The notes under the pieces were generated by a model that was not told the DNA's origin, ran no database searches, and saw nothing but the letters and a program-made list of their open reading frames with translations. The translations under genes were made by a program, and so were the position numbers. From G963668345 sp965206025 (lineage in GTDB: Bacteria > Acidobacteriota > Terriglobia > Bryobacterales > UBA6623): a DNA stretch of 64,000 bases. Below are positions 34,787-43,753 of this stretch, in pieces. The stretch spans positions 1,550,001 to 1,614,000 of the forward strand of contig CBDBIU010000004.1 of the NCBI GenBank assembly GCA_965206025.1, written 5' to 3'. Position 1 is the first letter of the stretch. Each line of letters opens with the position of its first letter.

Positions 34787-37132
34787 ATGCTTCCGCGCGG
34801 GAGCCTCGCTATTTTCTCCGGTCTGGCTATAGGGGTAATCTGTGGGTCGTGGTCAAGCCCGGTTCTTGGTGCGGAAGAGGCCGGAAAAGACAAGGCGCCG
34901 TACATTGGCTCGGGGACGAAGCGAATGGCCGCGAGACTCGCCGAAATCGCCGAGCGGGCCGAGGGAAGGCCCGATGAGACCCCCTACCTAAATCACAAGA
35001 GGGCCGAGGCTCTTCGTTCTCTGCTGGCTCGGATCAGCGACCCGGACAAAGAAACTGAATTCAGAACCTATCTAGGACGCGAGCTCCTCTTCGCCGGCAA
35101 GACTGAGGAAGCTCTGAAGGAAGTCCATGCCGTCGAGCAAAGGCTCAAGCAGTCCGGGAAGCCCGTAAGTCCGGAGCTCGAGTCCCAAATCACGCATTTG
35201 TTGGGACTGTCTTATCTCCGCCTCGGGGAACAGGAAAACTGCATCCGCAGCCACAACCCGGAGTCGTGCTTACTCCCCATCAAGGGCAAGGGAGTTCATC
35301 TGATTCAGCGCGGTTCTCGCGAGGCCGTCAAGCGCTTTAGCGCCGTACTGGAAGAAAACCCCGACGACCTGACTGCCGTTTGGCTGCTCAATATTGCCTA
35401 CATGACCTTGGGGGAGCATCCGGAAAAGGTTCCCGAGGAGTGGTTGATCTCATTCGACGCTTTTGACTCTGACCGCGATATCAAACGCTTTCCCGACATC
35501 GCGGCGGCTCTGGGCCTCGATGTCGACGGCCTAGCGGGAGGCGGCCTCATGGAAGACTTTGATGGCGACGGCTATCTGGATCTGATGGTTTCTTCCTGGG
35601 GCTTGCGAGATCAGCTTCGTTATTTCCGAAACAACACCGACGGTACTTTTTCCGACCGAACGAGAGAGGCCGGCTTGACGGGCGTGACGGGGGGGCTAAA
35701 CCTTGTCCACGCTGACTATGACAATGATGGCGATGCCGACGTATTCGTTCTTCGAGGGGCGTGGTTGGCGGAGGCCGGGCGCCACCCGAACTCGCTGCTG
35801 CGAAACAACGGTGACGGGACGTTTGACGATGTGACTGAACAGGCCGGCTTGCTCTCATTCCATCCGACGCAGACCGCGGCCTGGGGAGATTACGACAACG
35901 ACGGTTGGCTGGATCTCTTCATCGGCAACGAAACCACGGGGGAACAAGAGCATCCCTGTGAGCTGTTTCACAACAACCGCGACGGGACTTTCAGCGAGAT
36001 TGCCGCGCAGGCGGGCGTTGGCAGTGTCGGCTACGTCAAAGGCGCAGTCTGGGGCGACTACGACAACGACGGACGAGTCGATCTCTACCTCTCACGCCTT
36101 GGTCAGTCCAACCTGCTCTATCGCAACAATGGCCCGCGCAGGCAGGCTGAAGAAAGTTCGGAGGGCGGCTCGCCGGAAAACGAAGAAACGGTGTCGGGAA
36201 TTCAGCCATGGAGCTTCACGGACGTCAGCGTGAGCGCGGGCGTCACCCGGCCCAGGGACAGTTTCCCCACTTGGTTTTGGGATTACAACAACGATGGTTC
36301 GTTGGATCTCTTCGTCTGTGGCTGGAGGCTGGAGGACTTGGTCGGCGACATAGCGGCCGATTACCTCGGCTACCCGAACACCGGCGAGCCGCCGAGGCTC
36401 TACCGCAACAACGGCGATGGAACGTTCACCGACGTTGCGCCCGAGGCACAGCTCAATAGGCTCCTTTTGGCCATGGGAAGCAACTTTGGCGACCTGGATA
36501 ACGACGGGTTTCCGGACTTCTATGTCGCCACCGGCACGCCCGATCTGGCGCTGCTGGTTCCCAACCTCATGTTTCGCAACGCCGAGGGCAAATTCTTTCA
36601 AGACGTTACAGCTTCGGGTGGATTCGGTCATTTGCAAAAAGGCCACGGAGTGTCGTTTGGGGATATCGACAATGATGGCGACCAGGATATTTCGACCGTC
36701 ATGGGTGGAGCGTACACCGGCGACAACTACTGGAATGTGCTCTTCCTCAACCCCGGACACGGCAACCATTGGATCACGCTTCGTCTCGAAGGTGTCGAGT
36801 CAAACCGCTCGGCGGTCGGCGCCCGAATTCGGATTCGCTTACAGGCCGCGGGCGGGCAGCGCGATGTCCACGCAACGGTGGGCACGGGGGGAAGCTTTGG
36901 GGGGTCGAGCCTTCAGCAGGAAATCGGGCTGGGAGAGGCGACATCGATCGACTTCATTGAGATTAGCTGGCCGTCCGGCAAAACCCAGCTATTCAAAGAC
37001 ATCGCCATGGATCAGATGCTGAAGATACGAGAAGGCGACCGGGCGCCTGTCCCGGTGAAGCTAAGGCACGTTGATCTGGAAGCAGCGAGCGGGCAAGCCC
37101 ACGCTCACGATCATCAAAACTCCGAGCCCTGA
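34787..37132 (+). CDS. large secreted TPR + FG-GAP/ASPIC-UnbV protein
   Basis: About 781 residues from the ATG at 34787, which gives a clean signal peptide (LAIFSGLAIGVICGSWSSPV then LGA). An N-terminal helical region with TPR-like repeats (LGRELLFAGKTEEALKEVHA, LLGLSYLRLGEQENCI) leads into FG-GAP blades with Ca-type loops (FDGDGYLDLMV, YDNDGDADVFV, YDNDGWLDLFIG, LDNDGFPDFYV) and a C-terminal UnbV domain (VGARIRIRL, ISWPSGKTQLFKDI). The tail is His-rich (HAHDHQ). It closes the 28.4-37.1 kb series and converges with the FecR-like gene, 23 nt away. Confidence 0.87.
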   Translation: MLPRGSLAIFSGLAIGVICGSWSSPVLGAEEAGKDKAPYIGSGTKRMAARLAEIAERAEGRPDETPYLNHKRAEALRSLLARISDPDKETEFRTYLGRELLFAGKTEEALKEVHAVEQRLKQSGKPVSPELESQITHLLGLSYLRLGEQENCIRSHNPESCLLPIKGKGVHLIQRGSREAVKRFSAVLEENPDDLTAVWLLNIAYMTLGEHPEKVPEEWLISFDAFDSDRDIKRFPDIAAALGLDVDGLAGGGLMEDFDGDGYLDLMVSSWGLRDQLRYFRNNTDGTFSDRTREAGLTGVTGGLNLVHADYDNDGDADVFVLRGAWLAEAGRHPNSLLRNNGDGTFDDVTEQAGLLSFHPTQTAAWGDYDNDGWLDLFIGNETTGEQEHPCELFHNNRDGTFSEIAAQAGVGSVGYVKGAVWGDYDNDGRVDLYLSRLGQSNLLYRNNGPRRQAEESSEGGSPENEETVSGIQPWSFTDVSVSAGVTRPRDSFPTWFWDYNNDGSLDLFVCGWRLEDLVGDIAADYLGYPNTGEPPRLYRNNGDGTFTDVAPEAQLNRLLLAMGSNFGDLDNDGFPDFYVATGTPDLALLVPNLMFRNAEGKFFQDVTASGGFGHLQKGHGVSFGDIDNDGDQDISTVMGGAYTGDNYWNVLFLNPGHGNHWITLRLEGVESNRSAVGARIRIRLQAAGGQRDVHATVGTGGSFGGSSLQQEIGLGEATSIDFIEISWPSGKTQLFKDIAMDQMLKIREGDRAPVPVKLRHVDLEAASGQAHAHDHQNSEP

Positions 37133-37155
37133 TTCCGCGGCAAAAAGCCGGCCGG

Positions 37156-37914
37156 CTACCGAACCTTGCGGTTGATGTTGGGCAGTTTCCGCATCAATGC
37201 ATCCTGCGACGCGGCGTTCTTGGCGCTCTGCTGTTCCCGCTTTAAGCGTTTCGCCTCGGCAAGTTCCAAGGCTCTCTGACGAGCTCTTTGACGGCTCCAG
37301 CGATCGAGCGAGTCCTTGTCGGACCGGTTGAACTTGACCGCCGCGCGCTTGCCCGTAGCTCCATTCAGCACGAGGGAGTGCTTCGACCTTACCTCGTATC
37401 CCGATCCGCCGAGCGAAACGAGCGCTTCGCCGCGAAAGACCTTGAGAACCGGCGACTGCCCTTCTTGCGCGTCGATCCGATACAGGCCCTTGCTTCTAAA
37501 CTGCACGGAGGACTTCGCGACAAGCAGGGAAATCGTGTTTTCTTGAGGCTCTTTGACAACATGGACGATGCCCGATCCGGAAATCCAGCGGAGCTTGCCG
37601 TCCTTTAGCTTGTCGGAGACAATCTCGACTGCACTCTGTTCCCCGACGTGGACGAAATCATTAGGACCGAGATTCATCTCCGCCCGGCCACTCTCGGTTC
37701 GGAGCCTCTCGCCTTCTTCGAGGTGGTGGAACCCGGCACCCTTGGTTAGGGAAGGGCGTGCCGAGTCTATGAAAACCTGGCCCTCCGCGTAGTAGATCAG
37801 GCCGGCGCGGGCTGAAACAGCAGTTTGGGCGAACGAAGCGGCCGGGAGGACGAGTAGACCGAAAACGCTTGCCGCGTTGGCCCTGAATCCACGGCTCTTG
37901 AAGATCTCGGCCAT
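37156..37914 (-). CDS. FecR-domain periplasmic protein
   Basis: 252 residues with a signal peptide (ANAASVFGLLVLPAASFAQ). A FecR-like beta-rich core is visible (AEGQVFIDSARPSLTKGAGF, LEEGERLRTESGRAEMNLGP, VEIVSDKLKDGKLRWISGSG, VLKVFRGEALVS), followed by a highly basic coiled tail (RQRARQRALELAEAKRLKRE). FecR modules here lack a neighbouring sigma factor, so a cell-envelope role is more likely than classical iron signalling. It follows the TPR gene with a 40-nt gap, on the same strand. Confidence 0.82.
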   Translation of the reverse strand: MAEIFKSRGFRANAASVFGLLVLPAASFAQTAVSARAGLIYYAEGQVFIDSARPSLTKGAGFHHLEEGERLRTESGRAEMNLGPNDFVHVGEQSAVEIVSDKLKDGKLRWISGSGIVHVVKEPQENTISLLVAKSSVQFRSKGLYRIDAQEGQSPVLKVFRGEALVSLGGSGYEVRSKHSLVLNGATGKRAAVKFNRSDKDSLDRWSRQRARQRALELAEAKRLKREQQSAKNAASQDALMRKLPNINRKVR

Positions 37915-37954
37915 GATTCGACACCCTCGCCGCCGCGCCGCGACAGTCGGGAAG

Positions 37955-39175
37955 CTATGGCAGCGCCGAAGCCGTTTCGGCGCCCGGCGATTCGATGACG
38001 CCCAGCGCCTCCCATTCGGCGAGCTGTTTTCTCACCTCGGGGGCGATCGGGGAATCGGGTTGCGCTTTCAAGAAGGTTCGAAAGTCGCCGGCGGCGCTCG
38101 GGAAATCCCCTTGCCTGGCATGGATCATCCCCAATAAATGATGAGCCAGCGGAAACGACTGCGCCCCCTCGCCGGACTCAATCGCCAGGGCTGACTTCTC
38201 GGCCGCTTCCATGTTACCCCGCTGAAAGTTGGCCACGGCACGATAATAGCGGATCTCCTTGTGATGCGGATTGAGCCGCAGCACGTCGTCCGAGAGCTGA
38301 GCGACCCGCTGCCAATCATTGCTCTTCATGGCCAGCTTCACGAGGGGCGCATACGGCTTCAGATACTTTGCGTCCGCCGCGATTGCATTCTGTAGTGCTT
38401 GCCGCGCCCCAGCGTCATCTCCCATCGTCAGCCGGGTTTCGCCTAGCAGGGCCCAGGCGGCGGCGAATTGCGGGTATTCGTGTACCGCCTTCTCGAGATC
38501 CTTGGCCGCCCTTTTCGGATTCGGCTTAGTCCCGAGCAGCTCCTTGAGCGCCTTCTCGTAGGCTTTCTTCGCTTTCTTCGGCGCGGCCAGCGTGGTGACG
38601 CTAACGGCGGCGCCCTCGACATTCTCCAAACGATGCAGCACGATCACGCCGATGTCGGGCTTGTCGTATGCGGTTCGCCGGCCCAGGGTAATGACGTCCG
38701 AGCGATAGCCGGGCATTACGGCCCGCAATTCACATCCCGTCAAATCGACGTGACGCGCACTGCCCAGCATCAACATTTGAAGCTTTTCCCGGCCGACGTA
38801 TTGCCCGACATCTCGCACGTCGGGACTGACCCCGGCAACGCTGGCGTCGGTACCGGATGAAGTATTGTCAGCGCCGATGGCAAGGCTGAACCGTCCGTTG
38901 CTGTTTGTGCGCGTTTCGCGAAAAGTTTGGTTGTTGCACGCTCGTTCGATCGTCACCAGCTGGGCGGGGGTTGTACCATCGTCCAAGGCGACCTTGCCCC
39001 TGATGTAAACCGGTCGCGGCCGCCGAGGGTCGCTGGCGCCTGCCTGTTGACCCGGTCCGCCGAAAAGGCCCGGAGCCTGCGCGCCGGCACCCCGGCCTGA
39101 GCCGTCTTGTTGAGCCCAGATGGGGTTCGTGAGTACCACGGAAAGACTCAGAAGCAGCCAAGGGTTCTTGCGCAT
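37955..39175 (-). CDS. secreted TPR protein with carboxypeptidase-regulatory-like module
   Basis: 406 residues. The signal peptide (LLLSLSVVLTNPIWAQ) is followed by a Gly/Pro-rich linker and a carboxypeptidase-regulatory-like beta domain (VYIRGKVALDDGTTPAQLVT, FRETRTNSNGRFSLAIG). From about residue 210 come four or more TPR units (AAKDLEKAVHEYPQFAAAWA, LLGETRLTMGDDAGARQALQ, RGNMEAAEKSALAI, HARQGDFPSAAGDFRTFL). This combination recurs in Acidobacteriota. A scaffold role in the envelope is inferred. It is upstream of, and probably co-transcribed with, the FecR-like gene. Confidence 0.82.
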   Translation of the reverse strand: MRKNPWLLLSLSVVLTNPIWAQQDGSGRGAGAQAPGLFGGPGQQAGASDPRRPRPVYIRGKVALDDGTTPAQLVTIERACNNQTFRETRTNSNGRFSLAIGADNTSSGTDASVAGVSPDVRDVGQYVGREKLQMLMLGSARHVDLTGCELRAVMPGYRSDVITLGRRTAYDKPDIGVIVLHRLENVEGAAVSVTTLAAPKKAKKAYEKALKELLGTKPNPKRAAKDLEKAVHEYPQFAAAWALLGETRLTMGDDAGARQALQNAIAADAKYLKPYAPLVKLAMKSNDWQRVAQLSDDVLRLNPHHKEIRYYRAVANFQRGNMEAAEKSALAIESGEGAQSFPLAHHLLGMIHARQGDFPSAAGDFRTFLKAQPDSPIAPEVRKQLAEWEALGVIESPGAETASALP

Positions 39176-39200
39176 ACGTTGTGCCTGGATTGGCCGGGTC

Positions 39201-39253
39201 TAGCCCGCTTTTCTCGCCAGCTAACGGTCGAAGGACACGATCAACCCGCCAAA
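39201..39253 (-). repeat. R1 repeat, partial copy
   Basis: TAGCCCGCTTTTCTCGCCAG then CTAACGGTCGAAGGACACGA parallels the first 50 bp of the 16307 copy with several changes. It breaks off at about 39253. It lies 25 bp upstream of the TPR gene start. Confidence 0.6.
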
Positions 39254-39290
39254 CTATCCCTAAGTATCTGTAAAACAACGCTTTATGAGG

Positions 39291-39556
39291 AATTGGGTTC
39301 GTTTGGTAATTCTGTTGTTCGGCAGCCCACCGACGCGGACGCTGGAACAGCGCCAGGTCCGAGCTACAAGCTGCTCCGATCGTCCGTTGCCGCCGTGTTG
39401 CTCCTTCGGGGCCTCCCGCGCCGCGGCAAAGCTACTCTTGTACCCGGCTGGTCCGATCCGTCGGATTTTATGGGTCCGACCGTCCCGCCGTACTGGAAAC
39501 CAACTGTAAACCATTGATTCCCTTTGGGTTCGACGAAATTGGGTTCGTTTGGTAAT
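39291..39556. repeat. pair of 20-bp direct repeats in intergenic DNA
   Basis: AATTGGGTTCGTTTGGTAAT occurs at 39291-39310 and again at 39537-39556. A related TTGTGCGAACTTTGGTTCGT block occurs in the R5 repeat near 60791. This is part of a 925-bp gene-free region (39176-40101) that otherwise contains R1-type repeats. Confidence 0.5.
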
Positions 39557-39716
39557 TTTGTTCTCTCGTTGGTTCGTGGCTTCCGACGGCCCGTGCTCGA
39601 ATGGGCCCCGAATGCTTCGCGTGTACTCAATTACATTGTACCCTGCCAATCCAAGGAGGACTTGGCGCCAATGGGTCTAAGCTACTTTTAATGAGACACT
39701 TAGGCTGTGAGACATC

Positions 39717-39908
39717 TAGCCCGCATTTCTCAAGACAAAACTGTGGGGGCGGGCCGCTGCGCCCGCCCAGAGAGGTTCTCGCGTGGTTGGGTTGCGTGAT
39801 CGAGTGGGACGGAGCGTGCATCTCACGAATGGGCGGACACGGCGGTCCGCCCCTACAAACGAAGTCCCTTCAACCCCGGTCGTCCGAACGCTCGTGAGAA
39901 AAGCGGTC
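39717..39908 (+). repeat. R1-like repeat, subfamily 2 (different interior)
   Basis: The outer ends TAGCCCGCATTTCTCA and CGTGAGAAAAGCGGTCTA match R1. The interior (GTGGGGGCGGGCCGCTGCGC, GGTTCTCGCG, GGCGGACACGGCGGTCCGCC) does not, and instead matches 45500-45660. 192 bp, no coding capacity. Confidence 0.6.
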
Positions 39909-40036
39909 TAAGAAGACCATACAATCTCAGGAGATCCCCGGCGTCGCAATCTACCGTCTTCACAAGCAAATTTACAGATGTTTCCAGGAACGGCTCTTCC
40001 AGCTACCCCTTGGCTTTGCGGTTACCCCATCGAAGC

Positions 40037-40072
40037 AAAAAAAAGAGGCCCCGGCTTCGAAAAGCCAGGACC
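40037..40072 (-). terminator. intrinsic terminator of the TonB-dependent receptor gene
   Basis: On the minus strand an 11-bp stem GGTCCTGGCTT / AAGCCGGGGCC (with three G-T pairs) closes on a TTCG tetraloop and is followed by a T8 run. It lies 30 nt after the receptor stop codon. Confidence 0.9.
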
Positions 40073-40101
40073 CCGTAATTCGTTAAAAACCAGCTAGGCG
40101 G

Positions 40102-43100
40102 CTACCACAGGATGCGGACGCCCAGTTGGATCCTGCGCGGCTCCTGGGCGCTGGTGATGATGTTCGTGCTACCCGGAGACGACACCGGGAAGATCGTAGT
40201 ACTCGGGTTGCCTAAGTTTGCGTGGTTCAAGGCATTGAAGAACTCACCCCGAATGTTGAGGGTGAGCCTTTCCTTCAAGACGATGTTCTTACTCACGGAG
40301 AGGTCAAGCCCCCAAGCGCCGGGGCCGATGATAGAACCGCGGGAAGAGTTGCCGAACGCATCGTTTCCGATCACATCCGTCCCTTGGTGCGAGAACGCAT
40401 TCAAGTTGAACCAGCTAGATTGCGTCTTGGCGCCCTTCGTATCGCTACCGTCAACTCGGTCCGGACGGATCCCTCCGACAGCAAAGCATTTACAATCGAC
40501 GCCAGACGCCGAGGGGGTTAACGCCCGACCCGATACCACCGTGAACTGTTGAGTAAGATCCCAGCCACCCAGAAGGTAATCTATAGCCCCCGAATTGAGC
40601 CATTTGCGACCGCGTCCCAAAGGAAGCTCATAGCTCCCGGCCCAGACCACCCGGTGACGCTGGTCGTTGCCGTTAAGCCCCCGATCGGACTGCCGGTCGT
40701 ACCAGTTCGAACGGCCCATGTCGTCGAGATACTTCGACCAGGTGTAGTTCGACACAAAGCTCAAGCCGTTGCGATATCTCTGCTCGACCTTGAAGACGAG
40801 GGCATGGTAATTCGAGTTCCCAAGCGCCGTATACGGAAGGACATTCCCATATTGCGGGAAGGGGCGAATGGCCTGAATGTTCCCAGCCACCTCGGTGCCA
40901 ACCGCGGCGGGGAAGACCTGGTTAATGTTGTTTCGTTGGAACAGATGGTGCCCTATGTTGGCGATCCAACCCAGCTCGAAGAACAGCCCGTTCTCAAGCT
41001 GGTGCTGGACGTTGAAATTCCATTGCACTGAGTATGGCGTCTCGTTGTCCCTCAGCAAGAAGTCAGGGTTAATCCGAGGGGCGTCGCCCACCGGAACACT
41101 GCCAAAAGCCGGATCCAATGTGCCGTCAAAAGGAGCGGGCGCCGGCAGACCGGTAGCAAGGTGATACGGGGCGGTGACGCCGCTATCCACCGTGGAGGTG
41201 GCCACGGTGGTGCTCACATCGGGGCGCAAAAGCCCGGGAGCTCCACGAAGACCCCATTGGACATGGTAGCCGTAGAAGAGGCCACCCCCTCCTCGAATGA
41301 CGGTATTCGGGGCAACGTTCCAAGAGAAGCCAACGCGCGGCGCAAAGTTATTACTGTCTTGGTCCCAATACGTGTCCGGGTAGGTCGCCACACCCGGGGT
41401 TCCAGAGACCGAGTTGATGGCCTCCAGATCAAACGCATTCAGCCGATCTTTGCACGGGAAGCCCGTGTTACAGCGGCTGTCGCTCAGGCCCTCGGTCATG
41501 GGAGTGTCCACCTCGTAGCGCATGCCAAGATTCAGGGTGAAGTTAGGCGTGACCTTCCAGTCGTCTTGGATGTAGAAGCTGTGCCACCAACTCAAGAAAT
41601 GCCTCATGGCCGTGGAACTCAAGCTGCCGCTGTCGGGCCAATCGAGCAGCAGGGAAGCGACGCTATCTCCCGAGGTGGGATCCGTTGGAGTCGCCGCCGT
41701 GCCCCGGGTGGCGAAGTTGTAGGTCCCGGGCCAATTGAGGTGGGTATACATCGTCGCCGAAGAGCGGCGAGTCTCATAACCGAACTTCAAGGAATGCGCG
41801 CCCCTCAACGTCGTGATCGAGTCGATGAGGTTCCAATTGCGCATCGGGAGCTGCCAGTCTCCGGAGCCGATCCAGCCGTTGCCGGGCATGGCGTAGCCGG
41901 AAGCGTTGATGTTGGGGAAGGCGTCGTTGGGAACGTCAAATTTCTCCGTCGTCTTGGCCACCGGTGTCGGCAACACAAGACCGATCTGCTCCGGAAAACC
42001 TTGCCCCGTGCTCAGATGTTGCCCCCCCCAGGACCGGGTGGCGTAGGAAAAGCGAACATCATTAATCACCGTCGGACTGACGATACGCGTCCAGTTGAAA
42101 CCTTGATTCCGGCTCCAGGGCTCGAGGACCATGTCGCCTCGGTCGAACCAGTTCCGGGTGGATGTGTTCCCGGTGATGCCCACGGCATTCTCTACTCCGG
42201 GAGCTCCGGGCCAAGGTCCATCGTATTGGAACGGTCCGTTATCCAGAAGGACGCGCCAGAAGAACCTGTCTTTGTCGCTGGGAGCGTAGTCGAATTTCGA
42301 GCTGGTCGCCCAACGGTTTGTGCTATTGGAGTCGGCAATGGAAACAAAGTTGTTCGTACCCGACAGGTCAGTCGGTATGTTGTTCGGCGTCGGAATAAGC
42401 GCCAAGATGTTTCTACCGACGTCGAACTGTTGCGCCCGGGGGATGATGTTGTTCTGGAACGGGGTCCGGGTAACCGAGCCGCCCGTCCCTATCACGGTCG
42501 AACGAGGGTCGTAAATCGTCTTGAGATTCCCGGCGGCGTCCGTCTTGCCGGAAAAATCGCCGTCCCTCTGCGCCAAGGTGGGCAACGTCTGGAAGAACTC
42601 CGCGGTCAGGCCTCGGCCCGCGCCTGTCAGGTTGGTAATTTTGAACTTGGTCTTTTCATAGGTACCGAAGAAAAAGAGCTTGTTCTTGACGATCGCTCCG
42701 CCGCCGCCTATGCCGAATATGTGCTCGCGGAACGGTGCCGGCTCTTGCGCAAAAAGGTTCCTAGCGTCAAAGGCCTGTTGGCGGTGAAACCACCAGCCTG
42801 TACCGTGAAACTCGTTGGTTCCCGATTTCGTGGTCATCAGGAGCAAGCCGCCGGCGCTGCCCCCGTATTCCGCCTTGTAGCCGTTCGCCACCACGCGAAA
42901 CTCGGAGGTCACTTCTAGGCTGGGGTTGATAGTGTGAACGTTGGACTCGACGCGCGTATTCGTGGCGTTGCCACCGTCAATGTAGACGGCCGGCAGCGTA
43001 GGTCCGCCCGCCAGCGAGTAGAAGGGAGTCTGGGTGGTGGTGGGCTCGGTGCCATTGTACGCGACGGCCGCGGCCACCGTGAGCAATTGCAGGGGCCGCC

Positions 43101-43608
43101 GTAACGCCACCGGCAAGGTGTGAATCAGTCTCTCCTCCACCTGGTTGCTGACGGTCTGCGTCTCCGTTTCCAACGTGACCGCCGAAGCCTCCACTTCGAC
43201 CACCTGGACCAACTCCCCGACTTCGAGAGTTACGTCCACGGTGGTAACGCGAGCGCCCTCCAGAACGACCGAGCTGACGTGTTTCTTGAAGCCCTCCTGC
43301 TCGACTCCTACCTCATACCTGCCGGGTATGAGCTCGATGAAGCGATACAGACCGGCTTGGTTGGTGACGGTTGACAATTGGACACCCGTGGCTACATTCG
43401 TCGTTGTCACCGTCGCGTCCACAATGGAGGCGCCGGTGGCGTCGGTTACCGAGCCCGCTAAGCCGGCGGCTCGCTGCCCCCAGCCCGGCGTCGCGAAGAG
43501 TATCAAGCAACAGCATATGGCTGCCCAACGGCATACGGCCGAGACGCCCGTGTACCGGACAGCTGAAAACTTCCTAGCCTTCACGAAAATTTCTGAATGT
43601 GTTCGCAT
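40102..43608 (-). CDS. Oar-type TonB-dependent outer-membrane receptor
   Basis: 1168 residues with a signal peptide (AICCCLILFATPGWGQ). Residues about 48-130 form a carboxypeptidase-regulatory-like domain (GSVTDATGASIVDATVTTTN, GLYRFIELIPGRYEVGVEQ). A plug region follows (ALRRPLQLLTVAAAVAYNGT) and then a long beta-barrel ending in an aromatic-rich strand (RRIQLGVRILW). This is the receptor class greatly expanded in Acidobacteriota, used for uptake of oligomers or peptides, with energy from TonB. The ligand is unknown. GGGAGAGG sits about 8 nt before the ATG. It has its own promoter (43720-43748) and terminator, so it is monocistronic. Confidence 0.93.
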   Translation of the reverse strand: MRTHSEIFVKARKFSAVRYTGVSAVCRWAAICCCLILFATPGWGQRAAGLAGSVTDATGASIVDATVTTTNVATGVQLSTVTNQAGLYRFIELIPGRYEVGVEQEGFKKHVSSVVLEGARVTTVDVTLEVGELVQVVEVEASAVTLETETQTVSNQVEERLIHTLPVALRRPLQLLTVAAAVAYNGTEPTTTQTPFYSLAGGPTLPAVYIDGGNATNTRVESNVHTINPSLEVTSEFRVVANGYKAEYGGSAGGLLLMTTKSGTNEFHGTGWWFHRQQAFDARNLFAQEPAPFREHIFGIGGGGAIVKNKLFFFGTYEKTKFKITNLTGAGRGLTAEFFQTLPTLAQRDGDFSGKTDAAGNLKTIYDPRSTVIGTGGSVTRTPFQNNIIPRAQQFDVGRNILALIPTPNNIPTDLSGTNNFVSIADSNSTNRWATSSKFDYAPSDKDRFFWRVLLDNGPFQYDGPWPGAPGVENAVGITGNTSTRNWFDRGDMVLEPWSRNQGFNWTRIVSPTVINDVRFSYATRSWGGQHLSTGQGFPEQIGLVLPTPVAKTTEKFDVPNDAFPNINASGYAMPGNGWIGSGDWQLPMRNWNLIDSITTLRGAHSLKFGYETRRSSATMYTHLNWPGTYNFATRGTAATPTDPTSGDSVASLLLDWPDSGSLSSTAMRHFLSWWHSFYIQDDWKVTPNFTLNLGMRYEVDTPMTEGLSDSRCNTGFPCKDRLNAFDLEAINSVSGTPGVATYPDTYWDQDSNNFAPRVGFSWNVAPNTVIRGGGGLFYGYHVQWGLRGAPGLLRPDVSTTVATSTVDSGVTAPYHLATGLPAPAPFDGTLDPAFGSVPVGDAPRINPDFLLRDNETPYSVQWNFNVQHQLENGLFFELGWIANIGHHLFQRNNINQVFPAAVGTEVAGNIQAIRPFPQYGNVLPYTALGNSNYHALVFKVEQRYRNGLSFVSNYTWSKYLDDMGRSNWYDRQSDRGLNGNDQRHRVVWAGSYELPLGRGRKWLNSGAIDYLLGGWDLTQQFTVVSGRALTPSASGVDCKCFAVGGIRPDRVDGSDTKGAKTQSSWFNLNAFSHQGTDVIGNDAFGNSSRGSIIGPGAWGLDLSVSKNIVLKERLTLNIRGEFFNALNHANLGNPSTTIFPVSSPGSTNIITSAQEPRRIQLGVRILW

Positions 43609-43719
43609 GATGTACCTCTCCCAAGGAATATCAGATCACCAGCCGGGATTGCGATAGGCCCACCCTTCTACAACGACCGTCGGGCAGGAACCTCAGACCC
43701 CCAGCTCGAACTAGCGTTT

Positions 43720-43748
43720 ATTATTTCACAATCTGATTGTTCGGTCAA
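43720..43748 (-). promoter_or_regulatory. predicted promoter of the TonB-dependent receptor
   Basis: On the minus strand TTGACC (43748-43743) and AATAAT (43725-43720) are 17 nt apart. The 5' untranslated region would be about 105 nt. The target duplication of IS copy A abuts the -35 box, so any activator site further upstream has been displaced. Confidence 0.6.
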
Positions 43749-43753
43749 CATCT

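Noticed and set aside
41161..42918. A 585-codon open frame on the plus strand, opposite the TonB-dependent receptor
   Set aside because: It is antisense to a well-supported receptor. The product is Arg/Gly/Val-rich with no domain, as expected from GC-rich third positions.
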